Positions 10,640-20,521 of a stretch of DNA of 64,000 bases are shown piece by piece. The notes beneath the pieces were generated by a model. That model was not told the DNA's origin. It did not search any database and saw nothing but the letters and a program-made list of their open reading frames with translations. Every line of letters begins with the position of its first letter. Within the stretch, counting starts at the first letter, position 1. Source of the DNA: Amanita rubescens (taxonomy: Eukaryota > Basidiomycota > Agaricomycetes > Agaricales > Amanitaceae); contig WION01000073.1 of the NCBI GenBank assembly GCA_015039365.1, forward strand, positions 62,001 through 126,000, in the 5' to 3' direction. Position numbers and translations under genes: made by a program.

Positions 10640-11630
10640 GAGCCATCCCCTTGCCCTGCGTCGTCTGCCCCACTCGACACTCACCCTCGCTCTGTCCTTT
10701 TACCCTCGCACACGGCGCTGGTGCGCCCCAAGCACCTATCCCCGCTTCAGCCCCGGCTCATCTCTCTGCAACCCTCGTTCGCCGTCTCACGCTCTCATCC
10801 CCAACCTGGCACAGTCTAAAAAACTCGCCTGTACTCTCTGTCTGTCTCGCATTCGCATTCTCGGCTCCGACCCGCTCTCTTGCTCTCAGCCGCGGCCCAT
10901 CTATCGTGTTCACTCACATCCTCGGCACTGCCACTCACCCGCTCTCTCGCGTTTGCATTCGCAGGTCAAACACGCTCTCGCTCTCAGCCGTGGCCCATCT
11001 CTCTTGTGTTCACATCCTCACTCACCCGCTCTCTCGCGTTCGCATTCGCAGCTCCGATCTGCTGTCTTACTGTCAGCCACGCCCTATCTCTCTCGTGTTC
11101 ACATCCTCAGCACTGCTACTCACCCGTTCTCTCACCCGCTCTCTCACCCGCTCCCTCACCCGCTCTTTCGCGTTTGTCGCAGGTCACTCTTGCTCTCAGC
11201 CGTGGCCCATCTCTCTCATGTTCACATCCTCAGCACTGCCACTCACCCGCTCTCTCGTGTTCGCATTCGCATTCGCAGCTCCAACCACTCTCAACCGTGC
11301 CCCATCTCTCTCGTGTTCACATCCTCAGCACTGCCACTCACCCGTCTCTCACCCGCTCTCACCCACTCTCTCACCCGCTCTCTCATGTTCGCATCCTTGC
11401 ACTGCCACTCACCGCTCTCTCGCGTTCACATTCTCAGCTCCAACCTCGGTCTATCTCTCTCGTGTTCACATGCCGCTCACCCGCTCTCTCGCGTTCGCAT
11501 CCTCAGCACTCACGCTTTCTCACGTTCACATCCTCAGCACTGCCACTCACCCGCTCTCTCATGTTTGCATCCTCAGCACTGCCACTCACCTACTCTCTTG
11601 CTCTCTTACTCTCAGCCCTGCAAGCCTCAT
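10640..11630. repeat. C-rich minisatellite, about 39-bp unit
   Basis: About 1 kb of imperfect tandem units of the type CTCTCTCG(C/T)GTTC, ACATCCTCAGCACTGCC, ACTCACCCG. All three plus-strand frames are largely open and give Ser/His/Leu/Arg-rich peptides, as expected from a stop-poor repeat and not from a gene. It separates host sequence from the AT-rich Helitron body. Confidence 0.85.
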
Positions 11631-11811
11631 CCATTCCCCAACTTGTTCATATATCATGTAGAAATAATATGTAATAAAAATTTAACCCTCGTAAAAGTTG
11701 GAAATTACATAGTATGTGCTACCCCACATGTAACTTCGTGAGTGAGAGTGAAATCACGTCTGACAATGACGAAGCCCACCACGACCAAGGCGGCACAGCA
11801 TTGGTGACGTC

Positions 11812-11909
11812 CAGCGCGGGACTGAATTACATAATCAAACTGCGGCTCAGATCTAGCATTAAGCAGCGCGGGACTGAATTACATAATCACAATGCAGCTC
11901 GGATCTAGC
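11812..11909. repeat. 46-bp direct repeat pair
   Basis: Two copies (11812-11857 and 11864-11909) that begin CAGCGCGGGACTGAATTACA and end GATCTAGC, with few mismatches, separated by 6 bp. They lie between the minisatellite and the Helitron ORF and may be iterons or part of the element's 5' region; no function is shown. Confidence 0.7.
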
Positions 11910-12301
11910 GCTGCCATACGGTATCATCACTTTGCCTTGCAACCACCACTGTGATAACTAGCGTGTGTCTTGTACATCTTCTATACCTGGCTTGATGTGA
12001 TTGCTTTACAGGATGTTTGTACTGCAGCTTCTGAACACTTTGCACTCCATGAAGATAGTGCTGCTACTAGTATCAGCAGCAGCCTTGATATTACAAGGAC
12101 AACTCCTTTGCTTTCCTGTGAGTCTTACTGTTTGCAATTATGCAATTGAGCATTTATTGTATCCAAGGTGTTGTATGTCCCTACTATACCTGTACATTCT
12201 GCATCTGGTGTGCTGTTCCAAAATGGGTTGATATTGCTAAATGGTATGTCTGTGTGCACATCACAGCCCCAAATATTATTTAAATTAAGTTCACATATTT
12301 C

Positions 12302-15300
12302 ATGTGCTTAGCAATGGCAATGGTAATAACCATTCTCTCTTGTACTTATTGTTGCTGGAATTTTGAGCACATCATGGATTGTTTCTATGGTATTGATGCT
12401 GGTGTGCCATTCTTTTTTCATTTGCAGATAATAAATTCTTATAAACTACTTTGCTTCTCAATATCAGACATGTGCTTGGCATTACACTGGATACTGCATC
12501 TGAATGCCTTTGTGGTGTGTGTGAATGCCTTTATGGTATATATGAATGCCCTGGTGGTGTATGTGAATGCCTTTATGGTATATATGAATGCCCTGGCAGT
12601 GTATCTGAAAGCCTTTATGGTATATATGAATGCCCAAGTTTATCTGAAAGCCTTTATGGTATATATGAATGCCCTGGTGGTGTATCTGAATGCCTTTATG
12701 GTATATATGAATACCCTGGTGTATCTGAATGCCTTCATGGTATATATGAATGCCCTAGTGTATCTGAATACCTTTATGGTATATATGAATGCCCTGGCAG
12801 TGTATCTGAATGCCTTTATGGTATATATTAATTCCCTGATGGTGTATATGAATGCCATTATGGTATATATGAATGCCCTGAATGCCTTTATGGTGTATAA
12901 AACAGTGCTGAATGCTATCATGCCATATAATATGCTGATTGCCATTATGCTATATACTATGGCATTTACTGGATATAATTTTACTCTGCATCATTGGAGT
13001 GCTGTAATATGCCATATTGGTGTCCTGATCATTGCTGTTGCCTTCAGAATTCCTACTCATCACCATTGGAGTGTTGTAATGTGCCATAAAATTGGTGTCT
13101 TGAGTGTTGCCATTTCTTTCAGTGTTCCCACTCTACATCATTGGTGTGTCACAATGTGTGTCATTGGTGTCTTGACCATATCCCTGGTCTTGCTATCTTG
13201 TCTCTTGCAATGCAAAGTTGCAGCTCCTGTCACTGGAGGGCACAGAACACGCATCATTAAATATATGGATATCTCTGCTTTCATAAATGGCAGTACATCA
13301 AACAAATGCTCAGATATAGAAACAAAGGAATTTTGTTTCATTGATTATGTTGACATGAGCAATAACAATCAATATTATGCAGAATGCTATTTGCAGGTAA
13401 AACTTCCTATGCATGAGCTTATTCAATTTGTGCCAGTTGCACAAGCACGGCAACTTGCAATAATGCATGGTCTTGAGGCTGGATGGAGAACATCAGTAGC
13501 ACAATTAAAACTATTGTTTAAAGATCATATGACATGCAACATCTGCCATTCACATGTCACCATTCTCTCTGTAGTCAACAAAACTGATGAGGAGAAACAG
13601 TTACTTCGACAACAGACACAACAGAGAGTTGCTAAACATCGTGCTAAGAAAAACAATTTAGATTTTGATACTTGTGATCTTGCTTCTATTTTTCCTCCAC
13701 AACCTGTAGACAAGAAGCTTTCCCTCAAAATCATTAATGCATCTTGTTCTAAACTGAAGCCTGAAACATTTGAGGAGAAAGGATGTGCTGTATGTGGCCA
13801 ACTTGTTTCTATTGCATCTCTCAGCAGGCTTTCTGCTGTAAAGAACTACCTGCATATTCTGGAAGCACCAGGCTTTACCAGACAAGAAAGGTACAAAGCC
13901 TCTGATAAGATCTGTGAATTTCCACATGCTATTGATCATTCTTGTCAGCAAATATGCAATTCATGTCGTGCAGCTCTGTGCTTAGGAAATGTCCCAAGAT
14001 TGGCTCTTGCAAGAGGCTTATGGTTAGGACAAGTTCCCAAGGTCCTCTTTGACTTGCACTATGTGGAAAAAATGTTAGTTGCCAGAGTTAGGCACAGTAT
14101 CTGCTCTATCCGAATTGCATCAGGAATGAGAAAAATGAAAGCACATGCCATTGCATATCAGCAACCTGTACCCAAAGTATATAATATTCTTCCTCCCCCA
14201 AAGGCAGATATAGAAGAAGTCCTTGCTATCATGTTTACTGGACCATGCAAGCCTACATCAACAGATTTCCAAAGAACACCATTTCTTGTGAGGCGAAATC
14301 ATGTAAAACTTGCTCTTGAATGGTTGATTTTGAATCATGCTGATTATGAGGATGTTTTAATCTCAACTGCTAATCTTGATGAGTATCCAGAAGATATGCC
14401 TCCTGTAAGCATTGAGTATAAACAAATGATGCACAATAAAACTCCTGAAGGGACTAGTGTCCATGATATGGAAGAAGAGGATGGAACTACAGATGGGCAA
14501 TGTGCCTTCACTGTCCATGGTCTTACAGGTGAAGAATTTAACATCATGTCAATTAACACTGTCAAAGTAAAATCATTACAACATTTAAATTCACAAGGTA
14601 AATTTTTAGCAATAGGTCATAGTAAAGAACCAGAATCCATTTGGAATAATCCTCAGCTATATCCACAAATGTTTCCTTGGCTGTTCCCCTATGGTCTTGG
14701 AGGGGTAGGCACTGTTGGTGGCTTGTCTGATAAGGAGCACAAAAAATGGCTTTTAATGTACCATGACAAAAGGTTTCAGACAGATCAAGATTTCCCCTTC
14801 ATAGCTTTCAGTCATGAGCAGATAAAAACTGCATCTTCCCAAAGTTTTCTCTTGGCTGATAAAGCTGTATTTAATGATATCAAGGAGAGAATACTAACTC
14901 TAGATAATAATGTTCTACAATCATTATTAGAACGCATGAGTAAACATGAGCTTGTGAAGCCAGAAACAGAAGAAGAAGAGAAGTGCTTTAAATTAATTAG
15001 AGATCTTGATCATGTAGCAGGTCCAGTAAAAGGATCAAATACTAGTAAAAAATGGATGAGAAATGAGATTTGGTCTTTGATATATCATAGGGGAGCTCCA
15101 TTCTGGTACATAACAATCTCACCTGCTGATGTGAAGCATCCCCTTTGCATCTACTTTGCTGATAATAAAGAAAAGTTTGAAGTTGAAATATTACCATATG
15201 ATGAACGCATGAGATTGATATGCAGAAATCCAGTAGCAGGAGCACGCTTTTTTGACTTCCTTGTGAAATTATTTATCTCTGATATTTTAGGATTTGATTC

Positions 15301-18300
15301 AGAACATGCAGGTCTATATGGTGATGCAAATGCATACTATGGCACTGTTGAACAGCAGGGAAGATTAACACTTCATCTGCATATGCTCATATGGCTCAGA
15401 GGAAATTTAACACCACAAGAGATGAGAGAAAAAATCTTAGATCAAAACTCTGACTGGAGGAAACACTTGATATCCTGGCTTGAAAGTTGCCATATTGGAG
15501 AGTTCATGACAGGCACCCAAAATGAGGTGCTTGCAAGTGTAGCTGAACATTCCAAGCAGGAATCATATAAAGACCCTACTGAAACATTGCCACAACAACC
15601 ACCACCTTTGTGTGACTCTAAGCATCCTCAAAATAAGTGCTGTAGCAAATGTGATGATTTAACTAAATGGTGGAAGTATTTTGACAATGTTGTTGATGAC
15701 CTTATCAGCAAGTCTAACATACATAATTGTGAAAGGGGTACCAACAAAGATGGTTCTGTGAGCAAGAAATATGCATCATGTAAAGACAACAAATATGGTA
15801 AATGTAAAGCTAGATTCCCACGTCCAATCTTTGAACAAACAGAAGTTGATCCTGAAACAGGTGGATTAACAATAAAAAAATTTGAAGCTTGGATCAACTT
15901 TTTCACTCCTGTTCTCACATATATCATGCGTTGCAATACTGATGTGACATGCATGTGGTCAGGTACTGCATTGAAGGCTGTTATTGTATATGTTACTGAT
16001 TACATCACCAAAACTGGTCTCAAGACACATGTTGTGTTTGAAGCAATAAGAAGTGTATTTGACAAACATACTGACATAATAGGTAGCTCATTATCTGAGA
16101 GAGAGAAAGCCAGGAAGCTTATAAACAAGATTGTGAATGCTCTTTCCACAAAAACAGAAATGGGTGCACCTATGGTTTGCATGTACCTTCTGGGCAATCC
16201 AGATCATTACACTAATCATAAATTTATCCCTTTTTACTGGCATGCATTTGTACTTGAGGCCCAAAGACCTTGGAAGGAAGTTGACCCATCAACACATGCA
16301 GACAAAGTTACTTTAATCAGAACAAAGAAACAAATTATTGGCTTTTCTCCTGTACATGATTACATCTACAGACCTTCAGAGTTTGACAATATGAATTTGT
16401 ATCAATGGATACTCCAATGTGAACGCAGAAAATATAGATTGACATATGGAAAGCATGGGTGCAATCCTGAACCTTTAGATGCAATGGAATTCACTGATTT
16501 GAATTTACATGAAGATAGTAAAGCCAATGATGACTATTCAGACATCACAATGGACAATGATTCATCAGAATTTAGTGATGGTGAAGAACCAGCCATTAGT
16601 GACATCAGTGAAACTGAAACTTCTGATCCAGCTGATCTCAGTGATACTGACATTTTAGTGAGAGATATTCCCAGTAATCTCCCAAAGAATATGTATAGAT
16701 TTAAAAATAAGCATCCTCTTTATGAAACACACATAACTGTTCTTAAACCTTTGGAACCAACTACAGTTGTCAATTTTATAGGACGCATCCTTCCTAGATG
16801 TGATCAGGGTGACAGAGAATTTTATTGCCTCACAATGTTGGCACTGTTCAAACCATGGCGCACAGGCTTTGATCTAAAGATAAAGACAAAATCTTGGGAT
16901 GAAACATTTAATGAGCATGAATTCACAAAAAGAGAAAAACAACTGATGAGGAATTTCAACATCAAGTATGAATGTTTTGATGCACGTGATGATTTCCGAG
17001 CTCAAATGAAGGCAGGTGCCATTCCTAATGAGTGGCCTATCAATTGTTTTGATACCAGTTATGAAGATGATGAATTAAACTCAGATCATCATCCATATGT
17101 TGACCCTAACAGTGGTGACTTACTACAAGAGCCAGATAATGAAAAACTATGCAAATCTGAATTAAACCGACAAAAAGAAGCTAAAGAAATCAAAGATGTC
17201 TTGCAAAGAACTGGGTGGCTGGATGAAACACCTGAAATTACCCCTTATTCTGATTTTTGTCAAGTCAGTAAAACCTGTCACTTGCCTCCTGCATCATGGA
17301 AAGCAATATTGCAAGAAAAAAAGAAAACTGTGTTTGAGAGCAGAGTAAGGAACACATTCAACTCAAAGCAAGCCCCCCTTGAATCATTCCCACCAAATGT
17401 TGTGAGAGTTACTGACAAGGCTTATTTAGAAAAGAAATTTCATACTACAAAGCATAATAACATGATAGATACTATATCCCAAGAGTACAGTCTCAATGAT
17501 GAACAAGATAGAGCATTTAAAATCATAGCTAACCATGTTGTCATGCCAAATTCAGAGCCCTTGAAGATGTATATAGGTGGAATGGGTGGAACTGGAAAAT
17601 CCCGGGTACTTAGTGCTGTATCAAGCTTCTTTGAAAGGAGGGGTGAGGCACACAGATTTATAATAACTGCACCAACTGGAAGTGCTGCAGCATTGCTGTC
17701 AGGCTCAACATATCATTCTATCCTTGGAATAAATGATATGAGCAATGAAGCTCAGGCTACCAAAACATTGATGCGGGTGCGAACCAACTTACTGGGAGTA
17801 GATTATATTTTTTTGGATGAAGTTTCAATGCTATCTTGTCATGATATATATAAGATCAGTGCACAGTTATGCAAAGTAATGAATAAACCAACTGTACCAT
17901 TTGGAGGCTTCAATATGCTCTTTGCTGGTGACTTTGGACAGCTACCACCACCTCTTGGCAATGAAAGTGTTGCATTGTATAGCAGAACTGTTGGCCAGTC
18001 AGGAGCATGGAAAAAAGCACAGGAAATGGCAATTGGTAGAGCATTATGGCATCAAGTTAATACTGTTGTTATCTTGAGACAAAATATGAGACAAAGAACT
18101 CAGTCTAAAGATGATGATAAACTGCGCAAGGCTTTAGTGAATATGAGACATAAGGATTGCACTCTTGCAGACATACAGTTCCTCAGATCACTTATTACAT
18201 CTTCACTTCCTGGTAAACCTTCCATAACTGACCCTAACTTCAGATTTGTATCAATAATAACTGCCAAGAATGCACAAAAGGATGAAATAAATAAACTTGG

Positions 18301-20176
18301 ATGCCAATTATTTGCACAACACACTGGACAGCAATTAGTTGACTTTTATTCAGAAGATACCTTGAAGCACTCTGAAGGCATTGAAAAAAGAAGAAAAGCA
18401 AGCAAAAAAAGGGTAACCAAGCTTAATATTGCACATCAAAAAATATTATGGGACTTACCACATTCAAGTGCAGATAAGCCTGTTCCTGGTAAGCTTTCAA
18501 TTTGCATGGGTCTCCCTGTCATGATCAAATGTAATGTAGCTACTGAGCTATGTATTACAAATGGACAGGAAGCAACCATTGTTGGTTGGCAATCAACAGT
18601 AGGACAACATAATCAGCAAATGTTAGATGTCCTGTTTGTGAAATTGAAAGCACCACCAAAGTCTATACAAATAGATGGACTACCAGAGAATGTTGTACCA
18701 CTGACAAGATCCACAGTATTTATTACATGTAAATTACCAGATGGAAGCACAGTATCTGTCTCCAGATCTCAAGTTGAAGTTTTACCAAACTTTGCTATGA
18801 CAGACTTTGCATCACAGGGGAAGACAAGACCAAATAACCCAGTAGACCTGAACAATTGCAGATCCCATCAAGCATACTATACTGTTCTTTCTCGAAGTTC
18901 TACAGCAAATGGCACAATTATTCTACAAGGCTTTGATCCAAAGATGATAACAGGAAGAGCTTCAGGTGCATTAAGGCAGGAATACCGTGACCTCGAACTG
19001 CTTGATGAAATCACAAAATTGCACTACTTAGGTCAACTATCAAGTTCAATAAATGGAGACAGGCGTAATGCATTAATTCATGAATTTAGAATGGAGAAGG
19101 GCATGGATTATGTACCAAGCACAGTGCATTCATCCATTAAATGGGGCAAAAATGATCCTATGCTTGATCCTATAGCAGATGACTTGCTGTGGAAGGTTGT
19201 GACAAAAGAGTCAATACCTAATTCATCATCTAAAATGGACATATCTAATTCCATAGCTTTTGCTCCATCCAAAAGCAACAAGAGAAAAGAAATCACACAA
19301 GGGGAAGAACATAGAGCAAAGATCTGTAAGACAAGTTCAACTGCTAGAAGTAATGGTGATAATGCAAACATTAATGTGCAGTCTTTGACTCCAATAGGGA
19401 CTACATGGGACCAAAATAGCTGTGCTTATGATGCTATATTGTGCATAATACATGCAGTCTGGTCCAGTAATAAATACTTCTACACTGACATATTTAGAAA
19501 CATGAATGATATTTTAGGCAACTTGGCTTCCAACTTTGTAAAGCATGCATCAGGAATCAAGACTTTGGAATCCACAAGAGATGATATAAGACGCTATTTA
19601 CATCAACTTCGTCCATCCCATTTCAGATGGGGGCAATTTACTTCAATATCAAGACTAATTGAATATCTACTAACAATACCAACCACTGCCATCCAAAGTG
19701 ATTTTGTGTGCAAGAATGATCACATTTCAAGAACAAGAAGAACCAACAATACCTGCTGTCTACTTACAATAGGGTCAACAATGTCTAGATCTGTTGCAGG
19801 TTGGATGCAAGATCTGAAAGAGGAATCCAATTTAACTTGTACCTCCTGCCCAGAGAAGATGGCAATTATTCATCAATTTCTTCTTCCATTACCATTTATA
19901 GCCATTGATTTTTCAACCCAGCAGCTTCACATTGATCACAGTTTCTGTATATATGTTAACAATGAAGAATTTAAATATGAACTACGAGGAGTTGTGTATT
20001 ATGGAAATTCACATTTTACATCACGTGTTGTAACCAATAATGGCATGATATGGTTTCATGATGGGTTAGCCACTTGCCAATCCTTATTGTATGAAGGCAC
20101 AATTCAAAACTTTGCAGACTCATTAAGCTTATGCAGGGGCAAAGAAGCCTTGGCAGTTATTTATGTTAAAATTTAA
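12302..20176 (+). CDS. Helitron Rep/helicase with C-terminal cysteine-protease-like domain
   Basis: An uninterrupted ORF of 2,624 codons without introns. The first ~300 codons are the tandem repeat and low-complexity sequence, so the real start is probably later (an ATG near 13267 precedes MDISAFING). Then come a Cys-rich region (CNICHSH; CAVCGQ...CNSCRAALC), the Helitron-like N domain (WLFPYGLGG), the HUH nuclease (HLHMLIW, His1025/His1027) and the catalytic tyrosine pair YVTDYITK (Tyr1230/Tyr1234). A Pif1-type helicase follows, with GGMGGTGKS (Lys1766), FLDEVSM (Asp1839-Glu1840), FAGDFGQLPP and LRQNMRQ. The last ~250 residues have a WDQNSCAYD box (Cys2374) and YYGNSHFTSRVV...WFHDG box (His2571), like ubiquitin-specific-protease or related Cys peptidase folds. 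The protein would nick, unwind and move the element. Intact motifs suggest recent activity. Confidence 0.93.
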   Translation: MCLAMAMVITILSCTYCCWNFEHIMDCFYGIDAGVPFFFHLQIINSYKLLCFSISDMCLALHWILHLNAFVVCVNAFMVYMNALVVYVNAFMVYMNALAVYLKAFMVYMNAQVYLKAFMVYMNALVVYLNAFMVYMNTLVYLNAFMVYMNALVYLNTFMVYMNALAVYLNAFMVYINSLMVYMNAIMVYMNALNAFMVYKTVLNAIMPYNMLIAIMLYTMAFTGYNFTLHHWSAVICHIGVLIIAVAFRIPTHHHWSVVMCHKIGVLSVAISFSVPTLHHWCVTMCVIGVLTISLVLLSCLLQCKVAAPVTGGHRTRIIKYMDISAFINGSTSNKCSDIETKEFCFIDYVDMSNNNQYYAECYLQVKLPMHELIQFVPVAQARQLAIMHGLEAGWRTSVAQLKLLFKDHMTCNICHSHVTILSVVNKTDEEKQLLRQQTQQRVAKHRAKKNNLDFDTCDLASIFPPQPVDKKLSLKIINASCSKLKPETFEEKGCAVCGQLVSIASLSRLSAVKNYLHILEAPGFTRQERYKASDKICEFPHAIDHSCQQICNSCRAALCLGNVPRLALARGLWLGQVPKVLFDLHYVEKMLVARVRHSICSIRIASGMRKMKAHAIAYQQPVPKVYNILPPPKADIEEVLAIMFTGPCKPTSTDFQRTPFLVRRNHVKLALEWLILNHADYEDVLISTANLDEYPEDMPPVSIEYKQMMHNKTPEGTSVHDMEEEDGTTDGQCAFTVHGLTGEEFNIMSINTVKVKSLQHLNSQGKFLAIGHSKEPESIWNNPQLYPQMFPWLFPYGLGGVGTVGGLSDKEHKKWLLMYHDKRFQTDQDFPFIAFSHEQIKTASSQSFLLADKAVFNDIKERILTLDNNVLQSLLERMSKHELVKPETEEEEKCFKLIRDLDHVAGPVKGSNTSKKWMRNEIWSLIYHRGAPFWYITISPADVKHPLCIYFADNKEKFEVEILPYDERMRLICRNPVAGARFFDFLVKLFISDILGFDSEHAGLYGDANAYYGTVEQQGRLTLHLHMLIWLRGNLTPQEMREKILDQNSDWRKHLISWLESCHIGEFMTGTQNEVLASVAEHSKQESYKDPTETLPQQPPPLCDSKHPQNKCCSKCDDLTKWWKYFDNVVDDLISKSNIHNCERGTNKDGSVSKKYASCKDNKYGKCKARFPRPIFEQTEVDPETGGLTIKKFEAWINFFTPVLTYIMRCNTDVTCMWSGTALKAVIVYVTDYITKTGLKTHVVFEAIRSVFDKHTDIIGSSLSEREKARKLINKIVNALSTKTEMGAPMVCMYLLGNPDHYTNHKFIPFYWHAFVLEAQRPWKEVDPSTHADKVTLIRTKKQIIGFSPVHDYIYRPSEFDNMNLYQWILQCERRKYRLTYGKHGCNPEPLDAMEFTDLNLHEDSKANDDYSDITMDNDSSEFSDGEEPAISDISETETSDPADLSDTDILVRDIPSNLPKNMYRFKNKHPLYETHITVLKPLEPTTVVNFIGRILPRCDQGDREFYCLTMLALFKPWRTGFDLKIKTKSWDETFNEHEFTKREKQLMRNFNIKYECFDARDDFRAQMKAGAIPNEWPINCFDTSYEDDELNSDHHPYVDPNSGDLLQEPDNEKLCKSELNRQKEAKEIKDVLQRTGWLDETPEITPYSDFCQVSKTCHLPPASWKAILQEKKKTVFESRVRNTFNSKQAPLESFPPNVVRVTDKAYLEKKFHTTKHNNMIDTISQEYSLNDEQDRAFKIIANHVVMPNSEPLKMYIGGMGGTGKSRVLSAVSSFFERRGEAHRFIITAPTGSAAALLSGSTYHSILGINDMSNEAQATKTLMRVRTNLLGVDYIFLDEVSMLSCHDIYKISAQLCKVMNKPTVPFGGFNMLFAGDFGQLPPPLGNESVALYSRTVGQSGAWKKAQEMAIGRALWHQVNTVVILRQNMRQRTQSKDDDKLRKALVNMRHKDCTLADIQFLRSLITSSLPGKPSITDPNFRFVSIITAKNAQKDEINKLGCQLFAQHTGQQLVDFYSEDTLKHSEGIEKRRKASKKRVTKLNIAHQKILWDLPHSSADKPVPGKLSICMGLPVMIKCNVATELCITNGQEATIVGWQSTVGQHNQQMLDVLFVKLKAPPKSIQIDGLPENVVPLTRSTVFITCKLPDGSTVSVSRSQVEVLPNFAMTDFASQGKTRPNNPVDLNNCRSHQAYYTVLSRSSTANGTIILQGFDPKMITGRASGALRQEYRDLELLDEITKLHYLGQLSSSINGDRRNALIHEFRMEKGMDYVPSTVHSSIKWGKNDPMLDPIADDLLWKVVTKESIPNSSSKMDISNSIAFAPSKSNKRKEITQGEEHRAKICKTSSTARSNGDNANINVQSLTPIGTTWDQNSCAYDAILCIIHAVWSSNKYFYTDIFRNMNDILGNLASNFVKHASGIKTLESTRDDIRRYLHQLRPSHFRWGQFTSISRLIEYLLTIPTTAIQSDFVCKNDHISRTRRTNNTCCLLTIGSTMSRSVAGWMQDLKEESNLTCTSCPEKMAIIHQFLLPLPFIAIDFSTQQLHIDHSFCIYVNNEEFKYELRGVVYYGNSHFTSRVVTNNGMIWFHDGLATCQSLLYEGTIQNFADSLSLCRGKEALAVIYVKI
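12480..12910 (+). repeat. Tandem repeat with about 39-42 bp unit in the Helitron 5' region
   Basis: About ten imperfect units of TGAATGCC, TTTATGGTATATATGAATGC, CCTGG(T/C)(G/A)GTGTA type. They stay in the big ORF's frame as YMNALVVYLNAFMV-like peptides but are also open in another plus frame, so they look like a repeat absorbed into the frame and not a conserved domain. Confidence 0.85.
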
Positions 20177-20521
20177 AGGAAATCTTTGTGAAAATTTGCT
20201 ACATGAGTAAGAACATAGTACTGCAGCTAGGCAGCATAACCTCTCTGCAAAGGACATCAGATTTAGTAGGAAATTCACTTGGCTCCTAAAGCTATGTGGC
20301 TAACACTAGGCTAAAGTCTCTCATTACTCCAACTGCCCACTGAGAACCCAAAGCTAACCTTTAAGCCAGCATTTTTATAATTTAATAATTAGTAGTGCCT
20401 TGCAGCATGGCAGACATTTATGCCAGACCTATAGACACATTGACTACTATCAGCCTTAGTAAATACATGGCCTCGGATCTGCCACTTGGTGGCCCACATC
20501 TACAAGTACATATCCTGGCAC

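Larger units (their letters stand above)
10620..20515 (+). mobile_element. Autonomous Helitron (rolling-circle DNA transposon); limits approximate
   Basis: The region from about 11.64 to about 20.48 kb is clearly more AT-rich than both flanks and holds one huge Rep/helicase ORF. The right limit must lie before the DUF6535 gene's last exon, which ends at 20522. Helitrons have no terminal inverted repeats: they end TC at 5' and hairpin plus CTRR at 3', and insert between A and T. Two candidate 3' hairpins are visible (TGGCA...TGCCA, 20408-20425; GCCAC-TTG-GTGGC, 20481-20493), but neither is followed by a clear CTRR, so the exact end is not fixed. Whether the C-rich minisatellite belongs to the element is unknown. 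Confidence 0.75.

Noticed and set aside
10638..11741. Three overlapping long plus-strand ORFs of 260-367 codons
   Set aside because: They come from a C-rich tandem repeat that lacks stop codons in several frames. The peptides are Ser/His/Leu/Arg repeats with no domain.
12302..13260. First ~320 codons of the Helitron ORF as genuine protein
   Set aside because: The stretch is a tandem repeat and low-complexity hydrophobic sequence, also open in a second frame. The conserved Helitron protein begins later.
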